Assembly (NCBI GenBank): GCA_014324045.1
Contig: JACOMY010000025.1
Span: 58,618-122,617 of the forward strand
Reading direction: 5' to 3'
DNA length: 64,000 nt
Origin: Rhodospirillales bacterium
GTDB taxonomy: Bacteria > Pseudomonadota > Alphaproteobacteria > Kiloniellales > JACOMY01
The notes under the pieces were generated by a model. That model ran no database searches, had not been told where the DNA came from, and saw nothing but the letters and a program-made list of their open reading frames with translations. Made by a program: the position numbers and the translations under genes. How positions within the stretch are numbered: the stretch's first letter is position 1; each line of letters starts with the position of its first letter. Of this stretch, positions 7,855-16,814 are shown one piece after another.

Positions 7855-9821
7855 GGTAGCACGCCCAGGGGCAGGGGATAGACCTTCTCGCCGTCCCTGG
7901 CGTCGGGATGGAGCGCGATCCAGCGTACGCTATCTTGATAGTATTGTTTCAGCAGACTTCTGGCGCTGCGCACCGAAACCAGAATCTGCTCGCGCTCGGA
8001 GCCGGGCATGCGGTCCCAATCGTCACGTGTGACCCGCATCAAGCGCGTCTTGAAAGGCAGGTGGTTGAAGTACTCTCCCATTAGGGTGCCTAGGTTCGGC
8101 AGTTCCTCGATCTCGAAGGAGACGTTCTGCGAGGGGTCCAGGTCTTCCAGAACGCTGGGGTCGTTGGCGGCCTGCGCGATCACTGTCTGCAGCACATCGA
8201 AGAAGCGCCCAGGGTCCTTGCCGATCAACTGGCTTGCGGCTTCCTCGGCCAGGCCGAGGCGCGCATAGAGATTGTTCACCTGATTGCGGTTCAGCAGGAT
8301 GCGCACTTGGAAGGCGCGGCCGTCGATCGGATCGTCGAGTGCGAACTGCGGTGCCCAGGCCTTGAAGACCTTGGGCGCTTGGGCGCCACGCTTCTCGCCC
8401 AGCCAGGCCAGGCGCATAGCATAGCCCAAGCAATCCAAGGCCGCCGCGGACAGGCCGCAGTCCTCCGTTGCCCTATTGTCAGCCTCGCTGCCGGTGGTTT
8501 CCGCCAGGGTCACCACCTGCTCTACCAGGCGCTTGGCAATGATGTCGACGATGGGACCAAAGGTTTCCAGCGCACCGTTCGGGACAGTGTAGAAGGGCGT
8601 GGCCCAGTCTTGCCGCCAGAATGAGAGCTGGCGCAGCTGTCGTTCGCTACGCGAGTGGTAGGCGGTGCCGGCCTCGCTACGCAGCAAAAGAGAGATGATG
8701 GCAATCTGGCGGTCGCGGGCGATCGCATTCACCTGCTCTACGGTCATGCCGGTGGAGGCCCGTTCGTCCGGTGGCACCCGCAGCCCGGCGTCGGTGATGA
8801 AGATAATGTAGCGTCCGCCGAAGTCCTTCCAGCTATCGAGATTGATGCCGTCCAGGACGCCGGCCAGGCCGTCTTCGTTGTAGCCCCGGCTAGAGACCTT
8901 AGCGGCCTCCAGGTTCTCGATCTGTCTAAGGAAGACGTCAGGGTCGAAATCGGTGGTAAGCTGGGCGAAAACCTTGGAGGTGTAGGCTAGGCCGGTCACG
9001 CCCTCGGTTGAATCGCGGAAACCGATCGCGCCAAAGCTGACCCGGTCGGCGATCTCCGACTCGCGAATCTGGGTGAAGATCTTACGCACTGTCTCCTTGG
9101 TGCGGTCGATGTAGGGCTGCATCGACAGCGTGGTATCGATCACGAAGACCACACCGACCGGGAAGTCCGGATTGGTGTCGGGTTCGATCCCGACCTCGTC
9201 GTTCAGCGGGATCGAGGCGATCTGGAAGATCTTGGAGCGCTGGCCGGTGGCCGAGAGGAAGACCTGCTCTGCGTCCAGGATCGGCAGCAGGTAGAACTGC
9301 TTCACGAAGTTCACATACCCGGCATTCTCGATCGAGACGATGCCGGAGCCTGCGGGCGGTGTGCCAGCGCGGGTCTTCGCGACGTAGTCGGGGGCCATGA
9401 CCGGCAGCTGCTCGTTCTCGACGAAGTCGATCAACTGGCCGCGCTTGTCGAAGAAGAGGGTAGGTAGACGCCCGGCTGGGTTGGTGAAGGTCAAGACCAT
9501 GGTCTGCTTCCAGTCCACCCCACCTTCGGCCGGCAACCAACCGACCGGATCGCCGTTGCGATTAGGGCCGATCTCCATCCACTCCTTGCCGCCGACCTGC
9601 TTGCGATCGAAGATGTAGTATAGAGTGAAGGGCACCGGCTCCTCTATCACCTTGTCGCCGCCTGGCGCCGACACCACGCTGGCATCGGGACGAGAGAGGG
9701 CACGCTGCGGGATCGAGGTGGTGCCCTCCTGCATCAAGGGCTCGCGCGCCACAGCTGCGGTCCCGGCCAGCATCGCTAGGGTCAGGAGGAAGCGGGAGAG
9801 GTAACGAAGCGAAGCTGTCAT
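7851..9821 (-). CDS. Secreted vWA-domain protein
   Basis: 656 residues from ATG 9821, which overlaps the upstream stop as ATGA. A Sec signal peptide (FLLTLAMLAGTAAVA) is followed by an SH3-like N-terminal region (LYYIFDRKQVGGKEWMEIG, VGWLPAEGG). The von Willebrand A domain starts near residue 230 with the MIDAS motif in VVFVIDTTLSMQPYID (D-x-T-x-S) and continues through FGAIGFRDS and YIIFITDAGLR. The C-terminal 250 residues are helical with no recognised domain. The layout resembles the vWA half of PpkA-type proteins of type VI secretion loci, without the kinase. Expected location is the periplasm. Partner binding through a divalent metal is inferred from the MIDAS residues. Confidence 0.82.
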   Translation of the reverse strand: MTASLRYLSRFLLTLAMLAGTAAVAREPLMQEGTTSIPQRALSRPDASVVSAPGGDKVIEEPVPFTLYYIFDRKQVGGKEWMEIGPNRNGDPVGWLPAEGGVDWKQTMVLTFTNPAGRLPTLFFDKRGQLIDFVENEQLPVMAPDYVAKTRAGTPPAGSGIVSIENAGYVNFVKQFYLLPILDAEQVFLSATGQRSKIFQIASIPLNDEVGIEPDTNPDFPVGVVFVIDTTLSMQPYIDRTKETVRKIFTQIRESEIADRVSFGAIGFRDSTEGVTGLAYTSKVFAQLTTDFDPDVFLRQIENLEAAKVSSRGYNEDGLAGVLDGINLDSWKDFGGRYIIFITDAGLRVPPDERASTGMTVEQVNAIARDRQIAIISLLLRSEAGTAYHSRSERQLRQLSFWRQDWATPFYTVPNGALETFGPIVDIIAKRLVEQVVTLAETTGSEADNRATEDCGLSAAALDCLGYAMRLAWLGEKRGAQAPKVFKAWAPQFALDDPIDGRAFQVRILLNRNQVNNLYARLGLAEEAASQLIGKDPGRFFDVLQTVIAQAANDPSVLEDLDPSQNVSFEIEELPNLGTLMGEYFNHLPFKTRLMRVTRDDWDRMPGSEREQILVSVRSARSLLKQYYQDSVRWIALHPDARDGEKVYPLPLGVLP

Positions 9822-11143
9822 TGGCACTGATCCTCTGCTTTCTTGAAGGGACCGCTCAGCGTGTCGGCGGCGATCGCATCGTCCTTTGCAACCTGCGCCT
9901 CCAAGCTCTTGCGCAGGCCCTTCAGGCTTGTCCTGGCCTCTGCCACCATCGGCGTGCGGGCGATGTTCTCGCCGGGCCTGCAAGCTTCGGCATAGAGGCG
10001 GAGAGCCTCAATGTCGTCCGCGGCTGCAAAGAGGCCGGTTTCAAATCCCAGCGAGTCTATGGCCTGGGCCAGGAAGAGCGCCGCCTCGCGGTTGCCGCCG
10101 GCCTCGGCCTGGCGCAGCAGATCGCGCGCCTTGTCGAACTCGCCGGCCCCGAAGGCAGCGAAGCCTTTATCGTAGAGTTGCTTGGACATCAGGCTGGGAA
10201 TCACTTGAGGCGGCGCCTCCGCCCTCTGGTTTTCTTTCGGTTCAGAAAGATAGAGGAGGGTGGCGGTACCGCTGGCCACCGCTAGGAAGACCAAGACGAG
10301 CGCAGTCCAGAAGCCCAAGCGGCGCTTTTTCAGGGACGACGGCGCGGAGGATGGAGGATCGTCGCCCGTCTTTTCCGGCTCGATCGGCCGGGCCTCCAGT
10401 GTGACCGGGTCCAGCCTCAGTAGGCCTTGGCCGAGCGCGGCCAAAAGCGCGCTCTCCAGCCCGAAGACTGACTCGTCTGGCGCCGTGCGGGCCTTGTAGC
10501 GGCTGAGGCCGCCGCCGCGCAGGATGAGGCTGCCATCCGCTTCGGCGGTATATGCGATGGTTTCCGGCGGTTCCTCGGGACCGGGCAAGAGGCGGGCTGT
10601 GCCACGCGCGGGATCGATCTCAAGCTTTCCTTGGAAGGCGCGGCGCAGATCGCCGTAGCCGACGTGCAGATAGGCCTGGCCTTCTAGGAGTTCTGCCGGC
10701 GGAGCCAAATCGCCCAGCTTGTCCACCCGGCCCAGGAAGCCGATCGTGCCACCCGGCATCAGTTGGAAGGGCACGGAGACTGGCTCCGGTGTCTCGGCAG
10801 CGACGGAGAAAGCGGGCGTGGCCTCCCAGGTGGCGACGCCGCAGATCTGGAGGTCGGGCAGGATCGCCATCACGGTGGTGTAAGCCTCGACCAGGTTCAC
10901 CACCTCCGGACCAACGATAACAGCTAAGTTGCGGCCTTCGGTCCGGGTCTCTTGGCTCTCGAAGCGGTGTTCGCTGGCCTGCCAGCCGGAGGGGCCGAGC
11001 CAAGTGTCGCTCTCGCCACCGCGGCGCAGGGTCAGGGCCAGGTTGCGGGCGCTGCGGGGGGCAACGCCTTCGAACAGGAGGCAGGCGTGGCCGCCGCCGG
11101 GCCGGCTGTCGTCGTCGGCGATGGTGAGCGTGACGCGCTCCAT
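9818..11143 (-). CDS. Single-pass membrane protein with TPR-like C-terminus
   Basis: 441 residues, no signal peptide. Residues 1-270 look globular and beta-rich and should be cytoplasmic. After a basic stop-transfer stretch (SLKKRRLG) comes one membrane helix at about 276-298 (FWTALVLVFLAVASGTATLLYL). The C-terminal 140 residues would be periplasmic and read like Sel1/TPR-type helices (LYDKGFAAFGAGEFDKARDLL, AALFLAQAIDSLGF). The gene lies 6 bases from srfC and overlaps the vWA gene by ATGA. I do not recognise the family. Topology and position suggest a link between the cytoplasmic SrfB/SrfC proteins and the periplasmic vWA protein (inference). Confidence 0.7.
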   Translation of the reverse strand: MERVTLTIADDDSRPGGGHACLLFEGVAPRSARNLALTLRRGGESDTWLGPSGWQASEHRFESQETRTEGRNLAVIVGPEVVNLVEAYTTVMAILPDLQICGVATWEATPAFSVAAETPEPVSVPFQLMPGGTIGFLGRVDKLGDLAPPAELLEGQAYLHVGYGDLRRAFQGKLEIDPARGTARLLPGPEEPPETIAYTAEADGSLILRGGGLSRYKARTAPDESVFGLESALLAALGQGLLRLDPVTLEARPIEPEKTGDDPPSSAPSSLKKRRLGFWTALVLVFLAVASGTATLLYLSEPKENQRAEAPPQVIPSLMSKQLYDKGFAAFGAGEFDKARDLLRQAEAGGNREAALFLAQAIDSLGFETGLFAAADDIEALRLYAEACRPGENIARTPMVAEARTSLKGLRKSLEAQVAKDDAIAADTLSGPFKKAEDQCQ

Positions 11144-11149
11144 CGGTGG

Positions 11150-13765
11150 CTAGTCCTCCACCTGCGCGATCAGGTCGCCTAGACGCTGGTTCTGCTCTGC
11201 ATTGACAAAGCCGCCTTGGCCCCAGGAGGCATTGCGCTTGGCCAGATCCCTAAAAGCCCCGAGCCAGGCCGAAAGCGTACGGCCGCGCTGTCGTGCCATC
11301 TCGGCCGGATCGGCGGCCAGGTCCGGCAGGCCGCCGGGTGCGATCTCCGGCGCGCTTGGCCAGACGGTCTGCGGCGGATCTGCCTCGTCCCCGGATTCCA
11401 GATCGCTGCCCAGCCGGGTTACCAAGGCATTGAGGATCAGCGCCGCCGCCATGGCCACGCGATGCACCGCCTCATCCGGCGAGCCGAAGCGCGGTACCGC
11501 ATTCATCTGCCTTTCGATGGCGTCGGGCAGGTTTAGACGCCGGGCGGCAACAGCCAACTCGTTCACGACATGGAGGAACTGTGCGCTGGTTAGGTTGTAG
11601 GCAGCTGCCAAGATCTCGTCGCCGCCGCGCCGCTCGAGATCGCCCAGCCAGGTTTCTAGAGCCGCGTCTCCATAGATGCGCCTGTTGTCGTTACTCTCTT
11701 CCGCTGCGGGTTCTGCAAGGTCTTCCATGCCCGGGGGCAGCTCGATGGCGATGCTGGCCGCCTGCGGGCGTGGCGCCGATCCCTCGTCGCTGCGGCGTAC
11801 CTGGCGCATGCAGTCCAGATAGGCTTGCGCCAATGAGGCCTCGTCGGCCATCAATTCGCGAAAGAAACAGCCGATGCTTTCCGGCGCGGCCAGCAGAGCG
11901 CGGACCACCTCGGTCGCCTTGGCCAGGCGACCCTCGACCCGGCTCTGCAGGTCGCCGGCCTCGTGGAAGTGGGTCAGTTCGGCCAGAATCTGGCGCTTCA
12001 ACGCTTCGGCGCGCGGCTGGATCTGATCGTACTTCAGGTCCGGGTCGCAGAGCGGTGCCAAGCTCTCCGCGAGGTAGGAGATGCCGCCGTCGTTCAGTCT
12101 GAGCATGGCCTCCCACTTCTCTTCGGGCTTAGCGACGTGGCGCTTGACCAGGTCTTCAGCCAGGAAGGTGCTGCGGAAACGGTCCAGCCAGTCGATCTTG
12201 TCGGCGCGCAGGTCGGCCTCGGGCGGAACGGTCCCGGTCTCGCTCGCCGTAGCGCCATCCCCATAGTCGAAGAGATCGTCGCGCCGAATGTTAGGATTGC
12301 GGATCATATAGGTATTGCTAAAGGGTTCTCCTGGGGTCCAGATCTCTGTCCAACCGGGATAGAAACCCAGATTGTTGGATAGCCGGTTGCGGGTACTCTC
12401 GGCATCGCTGGCGCCAGTCGCCAGGTCGAAAAGCCGGTCCGCCTTGGTCATGCAGAAGAAAAGCGAGATGCGGCGATCGCGGCGATCCTCCGGCTTCGTG
12501 CCGTGGGTACGGGCGATCCACCCCTCGATCAACTCCGGCAGCTTGCGGACCTCCTGGTTCTCCGGGCCAACGCAGAGCAGCATGGAGTTCAGGTCCAGAT
12601 CGGCCACATACTTGTCGAACAGCACGGCCACCTTACCGCGCAGGAAGCACTGCGCGCGGCCGTCTGGATTTTCTTCCGGGTTGCGCAGCCATTTGGCCGG
12701 GGTGCTGTCCAAGCGTGAGCGGGCACCGGGGAAGTCTAACAGGTCGGTGTGCTGGAAGAAGGGCCAGGGTTGCTGCGTGAGAGTCACGCGCAGCTCTGCG
12801 GTCAGCGCAGTCACCACCGGCTTGGGTAGAGTGACGGCGATCCCGGCATCGCTGGCGACCTGCACCGTGGCCGCCCCGCTGCCATCTAGGCCGTACAGGG
12901 TCCGCACGTGCAGAATGCCGCCGGAGCGGTCGGTGAGGGCGCTCAGGGGGACATAGGCCCACTCGGGATGCGCCAACTGGTCGAGTGCCGCCTTAAGGTC
13001 TCGATAGATCTGCGTGAACTCCGGCAGGCCACCCCAGAGCGGGGCCAGTGCTTCGGCCCGGACCTCGGTGGTTAGGCGCGGCAGCATATCTTCGACGAAG
13101 GCCCAGTAGCGTTCGCCCTGAGCGCCGGACAGCGGATGGCGCGGCAGACTCTGTTCCAGGTAGTCGCGCAGGTCGAAGACGTCTTCCAGGCGCAGCGCAT
13201 CGACCTGGCGGGCCGCCCCCTTGTCCTCCAGTCGTTTGCGTAGGGCGGCCAGTGTCTCTTCGTTCACCGCCCAGTCGCCCGCGGCGGATAGGTCGAGGAG
13301 GAAGGCGTTGGCCAAAATCTTGACGATGTCGATCTCGCTCAGGAGGCGCAGTGTCACGCTGTAGCCAGACGGTGTCCGATGTGGCGTTACCGAGAAGCGG
13401 GTGACCAGGCCGGTGGTCTCGTTGCCGCCTTGCGGATTCACCTCGTCCAAGAAGTCCAGTTCGCGGGCTTCCTCGCCCTGGCCGAAGACCGCATGGGCAC
13501 CGCCTTCCTGCGGGCCGATCAGGGCGCCAATCAGAAAGGATTTGCCAGCCTGACTGGCACCGAAGGCAGCGACCGACATGGGCCGACGAGCGGCGACAGC
13601 CAGCTTCTCGGCCTCCACGGCGTGCTTGCGGAAGCTACGCTGCAGACCCTGCTGACGCGCACCCACCAGCTTGGCGTTGTCGGCGAACCAGCCCAGAGCG
13701 TCCAGCGAGGCCTCGGCCATGGCATCGCAGCGCTCGGCTAGCGCCCGATCCTTATCCCGCAGCAT
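11150..13765 (-). CDS. SrfC-like virulence factor family protein, P-loop GTPase-like
   Basis: 871 residues, resembling the SrfC family (named from an SsrB-regulated Salmonella gene of unknown role). GTPase-type motifs are readable: a P-loop FGASQAGKSFL near residue 68, a DxxG-type switch LLDFPGARSR near 342 and a TKAD base-specificity motif (FFCMTKADRLFD) near 438. An insert of some 270 residues between P-loop and DxxG, and a long helical C-terminus, recall large dynamin/septin-like GTPases more than small ones. No membrane helix seen. It begins 3 bases after the srfB stop. Cytoplasmic location and nucleotide-driven assembly are inference. Confidence 0.82.
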   Translation of the reverse strand: MLRDKDRALAERCDAMAEASLDALGWFADNAKLVGARQQGLQRSFRKHAVEAEKLAVAARRPMSVAAFGASQAGKSFLIGALIGPQEGGAHAVFGQGEEARELDFLDEVNPQGGNETTGLVTRFSVTPHRTPSGYSVTLRLLSEIDIVKILANAFLLDLSAAGDWAVNEETLAALRKRLEDKGAARQVDALRLEDVFDLRDYLEQSLPRHPLSGAQGERYWAFVEDMLPRLTTEVRAEALAPLWGGLPEFTQIYRDLKAALDQLAHPEWAYVPLSALTDRSGGILHVRTLYGLDGSGAATVQVASDAGIAVTLPKPVVTALTAELRVTLTQQPWPFFQHTDLLDFPGARSRLDSTPAKWLRNPEENPDGRAQCFLRGKVAVLFDKYVADLDLNSMLLCVGPENQEVRKLPELIEGWIARTHGTKPEDRRDRRISLFFCMTKADRLFDLATGASDAESTRNRLSNNLGFYPGWTEIWTPGEPFSNTYMIRNPNIRRDDLFDYGDGATASETGTVPPEADLRADKIDWLDRFRSTFLAEDLVKRHVAKPEEKWEAMLRLNDGGISYLAESLAPLCDPDLKYDQIQPRAEALKRQILAELTHFHEAGDLQSRVEGRLAKATEVVRALLAAPESIGCFFRELMADEASLAQAYLDCMRQVRRSDEGSAPRPQAASIAIELPPGMEDLAEPAAEESNDNRRIYGDAALETWLGDLERRGGDEILAAAYNLTSAQFLHVVNELAVAARRLNLPDAIERQMNAVPRFGSPDEAVHRVAMAAALILNALVTRLGSDLESGDEADPPQTVWPSAPEIAPGGLPDLAADPAEMARQRGRTLSAWLGAFRDLAKRNASWGQGGFVNAEQNQRLGDLIAQVED

Positions 13766-13768
13766 CTG

Positions 13769-16750
13769 TCATCCCCTCATGCGCAACACGCCAGTGTCCA
13801 GCCAATAGCCACCTTCCGCTTGCTGGTCCATGGGCATGGTTTGCAGCCTAAGCCCGATCTGGCGGGTTACATCTTCGTTTTTGGCATCGATCGCCTCGGT
13901 GGGGCTGAAATCCTCCATTACCTCCTCGTCGAACTCGTCCAGCGGCTCCGCCCGCTCAAGGGTAACGTTGATCGGCGTCGCCAAGGTCGAGTGCTTCTCC
14001 GGGTTCTTGAAGTAGAGGTAGTAGAGCGGCGAGGTCTTCCAGCGCTCTAGCGGCAGTTGGCGGAAGCCGATGAAGGTCGGGGCCTCCATCGGTACCTTGA
14101 AGGTGACTACGTTGGCGCCCGTCATCAGGTCGGCGTTCTCCAAATGGCAATTCTTCTCCAGGATTTGGCCGTTGGTCTCCATGGTGCCGATGAAGCGTGC
14201 CGTCGACTTCATTTTCAAAACGCTGGCGCGCATCACGAAGCTGGGCGCGTAGCCTTCGCAGATCTGGCAGACCATGGCTCCGACCGCGGTTGTGGTCTTA
14301 GGGTCGTCAATGCGGAAGTCCGGCGAGCGGAAGGGGTACCAAGCACCGACCTCGTAACCGTCCATCGCGACCACGCGGTTGGCAGCGATAGGCAGGTTGG
14401 CGAAGATCAGATCGCGCAGCACTGGGAAGCGCGAGGGCCGCCCTGACAGCAGCAGCAGGTCGCAGTCGTAGGCCCGAATGATGTCGCAGAGGTCCTCAAT
14501 CATGCGCTGCACGACAAAGCGCACGGCGCCGGCGATTTCCTGCGGGTCCACGATCAGGTCGAGGTCCAGCAGGTCGAAGGCGGTGCCGCCGGCGGCCAGG
14601 ACGCTATGCCTCAAGTAATCCAGTACGTTGACGGCAGGCCGGCGATCGCTCGGCAGCAAGTCGCTAAGTTTTAGGCGATGCGGGCCGCCCGGCCGGTGCG
14701 GATCGATCTGCTCGTAGGCGGAGAGCAGTCCGATGGCAGCCGGTGCCAGCACCTGGGCGGTCAGCAGCGCTCGTGTCGTACGTTCCGGCTGGCCAATGCC
14801 GGCGCGGTCGCCGCCGAATAGGTTGGACAGGAGCGCTTCCGGGCGGATCAGACCGTTGTCGGCCAGTTTCTGGGCCAACTGCGGCATGATGCAGTACTCG
14901 ATCACCGACTTGACGATGTCGTCGCCGGCTTGTCGGAAGCCCTCGCGGAAGATCTGGCGGGGGCGGATCGTCTGCTTCTGGCCGGCCTCGATCTCGTGAT
15001 CGATGATCATCAGGTCCGTGGTGCCGCCGCCGATGTCCATGCTTGCGATCCGAAGCGAGGGGCCGCCCTCGCCGCGTTGCCGGCCGACCAGTTGGAAGAA
15101 GTCGTGTGGGTTGCGGCGGAACTTGTGATTGATCTCGTTGTAGAGGTAGACGAGGTGGGTGCAGGTGGCCTCGTCCCAATCCAGCTTGATCCTGGGTTTC
15201 TTGTGAATCGGGTCGTCCTCGGCCCATCCCATTGTCTGCCAGACTAGGTCCACAGCCCATTGGGCCCGGCGGCGCAGGATCTTCTGCTCGGCCAGCGGCG
15301 TCGCCGAAGGCAGGGTTAGGATGAAGCTGCCGAGGCGTCGGGGCAAATCGGCGTTCATCTGCTGCTCGCGCACTGCCACAGAGTTCAGTTGCCCGATGGC
15401 ATGGCTCAGCAATTCAGCCAGCATCAGGGTGTAGAGCGAAGACCGCGAATAACGCGGACTCATGCCAACCACGGCGTTGGGCCGCTTGGGTGAGACCAGA
15501 TTGCCTTCCTCGGTCAGCCTGGCGGTCATGGGGCCGCTGATCGCCGGGACCTGGCGGCTCAAGAGCACCAACCCGCGGTTGTTGGTCCAGGGCTGATGAC
15601 GCGGGGCCTCGTCCCAGAGGTAGCGCTTGGGGCTGGAGAGGCCGCTGACGCCCTCGGTGCCGTCGGCTAAAGAGGCCAGCCAGGCGGCTTCCGGTCCGAC
15701 GCGCACCGGGCTGGGCCACCAGAAGGCGTCGCGTACCGACCGGCCGGATCGCCGCGAGTACTCGCGGCGACCGAAGGAGATGGCGGTGAACTCCACCCGG
15801 CTTTCGAAGGGGTCCGAATAACATTGCTCCGGCCGGGTCAGATCGCGCAACTCCAAGCGATAGCACTGCGAGATGTCGACGCTGCCCAGCTGTTTGGACT
15901 GCTCAATCAGGACGCCACAGGTGCGGCTGTTGCCAACATCGATCACCAGGTTGACGTCGATAGGCTCGCTTTGGATCGACGCTGTCACGGTATCGGTGAA
16001 GCGGATGCGTGGGATCTTGCATCCGGTCGCCACCGCCTCCAACAGCACGATGAAGTTGGCCCAATATTCGCCGGGATTGCGCAGATCCTCCAGACGAACA
16101 GGCCGGCCGCGACGGGCGGAGCGGCCCTCAAGATAACTATCCTGCAGCCAGCTGCGGACCCAATCCAAGGCGAGATAGGTGCGGTTGACTTCCGGATCGG
16201 TCACCAGGCAGAACGCGACGTCCTCCATGGCGTCGTGCGGCGTTGGGGCGGCGTAGGGTGACCGGTCGCGGCGCTCCAGCAACAGGGTGTCGAAGGCGAT
16301 GATAGCGCGATGGGTGTTGCCGTCTCTGTCCGGCTCCGGCAGGGCCGAGACCCAGAGTCGCGCCCAATTGGTCGGACCCTCGTCGTAGATTGGCAGATTA
16401 TCGGGGCCGCGCTCGGCCTCGCGCAGGAAGGGCAGTGGTAGCCATTGCCGGTCGAGCAGGTCGAGCGCCTGTGGGGCGCGGACTGAAAAAACTTCTTCCT
16501 CCGGCGGTTCAATCCCGTCGGGATTGGTCCCTGTCTTGTAGATGACACGGCCCTCGCGGTCTTTGGTCAGTGAATGCAGGGTCACCAGCGGGCGGCCTTC
16601 CTCGTCGCGCTGGTTCGCATGCACCTCCGGCCAGAAGGCGCGTGCGACCCGCTCGACTGCAGACAGGGGAAAAGCGAAGTCGAGAAACTGAATCCCGGTG
16701 TTGGGAATCAGGCTGGTTACCGGACGATGGTCGAAGGGTTGCTTCAGCAT
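13769..16750 (-). CDS. SrfB-like virulence factor family protein, actin/Hsp70-fold ATPase signature
   Basis: 993 residues, matching the SrfB family in length and partner. Three ATPase-clan motifs are visible in order: phosphate-1 VIDVGNSRTCGVLIEQ near residue 268, phosphate-2 ASMDIGGGTTDLMIIDH near 570, and the adenosine motif LLLLSGRPSRFP near 763. This is the pattern of actin/Hsp70/sugar kinase proteins such as ParM and DnaK. The first 260 residues are an extra N-terminal domain, and the stretch from 800 to the end is also family-specific. No signal or membrane helix. It is 3 bases upstream of srfC, so the pair is made together. Filament formation or chaperone-like action are both possible. 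Confidence 0.85.
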   Translation of the reverse strand: MLKQPFDHRPVTSLIPNTGIQFLDFAFPLSAVERVARAFWPEVHANQRDEEGRPLVTLHSLTKDREGRVIYKTGTNPDGIEPPEEEVFSVRAPQALDLLDRQWLPLPFLREAERGPDNLPIYDEGPTNWARLWVSALPEPDRDGNTHRAIIAFDTLLLERRDRSPYAAPTPHDAMEDVAFCLVTDPEVNRTYLALDWVRSWLQDSYLEGRSARRGRPVRLEDLRNPGEYWANFIVLLEAVATGCKIPRIRFTDTVTASIQSEPIDVNLVIDVGNSRTCGVLIEQSKQLGSVDISQCYRLELRDLTRPEQCYSDPFESRVEFTAISFGRREYSRRSGRSVRDAFWWPSPVRVGPEAAWLASLADGTEGVSGLSSPKRYLWDEAPRHQPWTNNRGLVLLSRQVPAISGPMTARLTEEGNLVSPKRPNAVVGMSPRYSRSSLYTLMLAELLSHAIGQLNSVAVREQQMNADLPRRLGSFILTLPSATPLAEQKILRRRAQWAVDLVWQTMGWAEDDPIHKKPRIKLDWDEATCTHLVYLYNEINHKFRRNPHDFFQLVGRQRGEGGPSLRIASMDIGGGTTDLMIIDHEIEAGQKQTIRPRQIFREGFRQAGDDIVKSVIEYCIMPQLAQKLADNGLIRPEALLSNLFGGDRAGIGQPERTTRALLTAQVLAPAAIGLLSAYEQIDPHRPGGPHRLKLSDLLPSDRRPAVNVLDYLRHSVLAAGGTAFDLLDLDLIVDPQEIAGAVRFVVQRMIEDLCDIIRAYDCDLLLLSGRPSRFPVLRDLIFANLPIAANRVVAMDGYEVGAWYPFRSPDFRIDDPKTTTAVGAMVCQICEGYAPSFVMRASVLKMKSTARFIGTMETNGQILEKNCHLENADLMTGANVVTFKVPMEAPTFIGFRQLPLERWKTSPLYYLYFKNPEKHSTLATPINVTLERAEPLDEFDEEVMEDFSPTEAIDAKNEDVTRQIGLRLQTMPMDQQAEGGYWLDTGVLRMRG

Positions 16751-16814
16751 AGCGGTCTCAAAGGTCCCCCCTAGGCTACGATCAAGGGCTTGGGCACGGC
16801 AGGCGATAACACCG

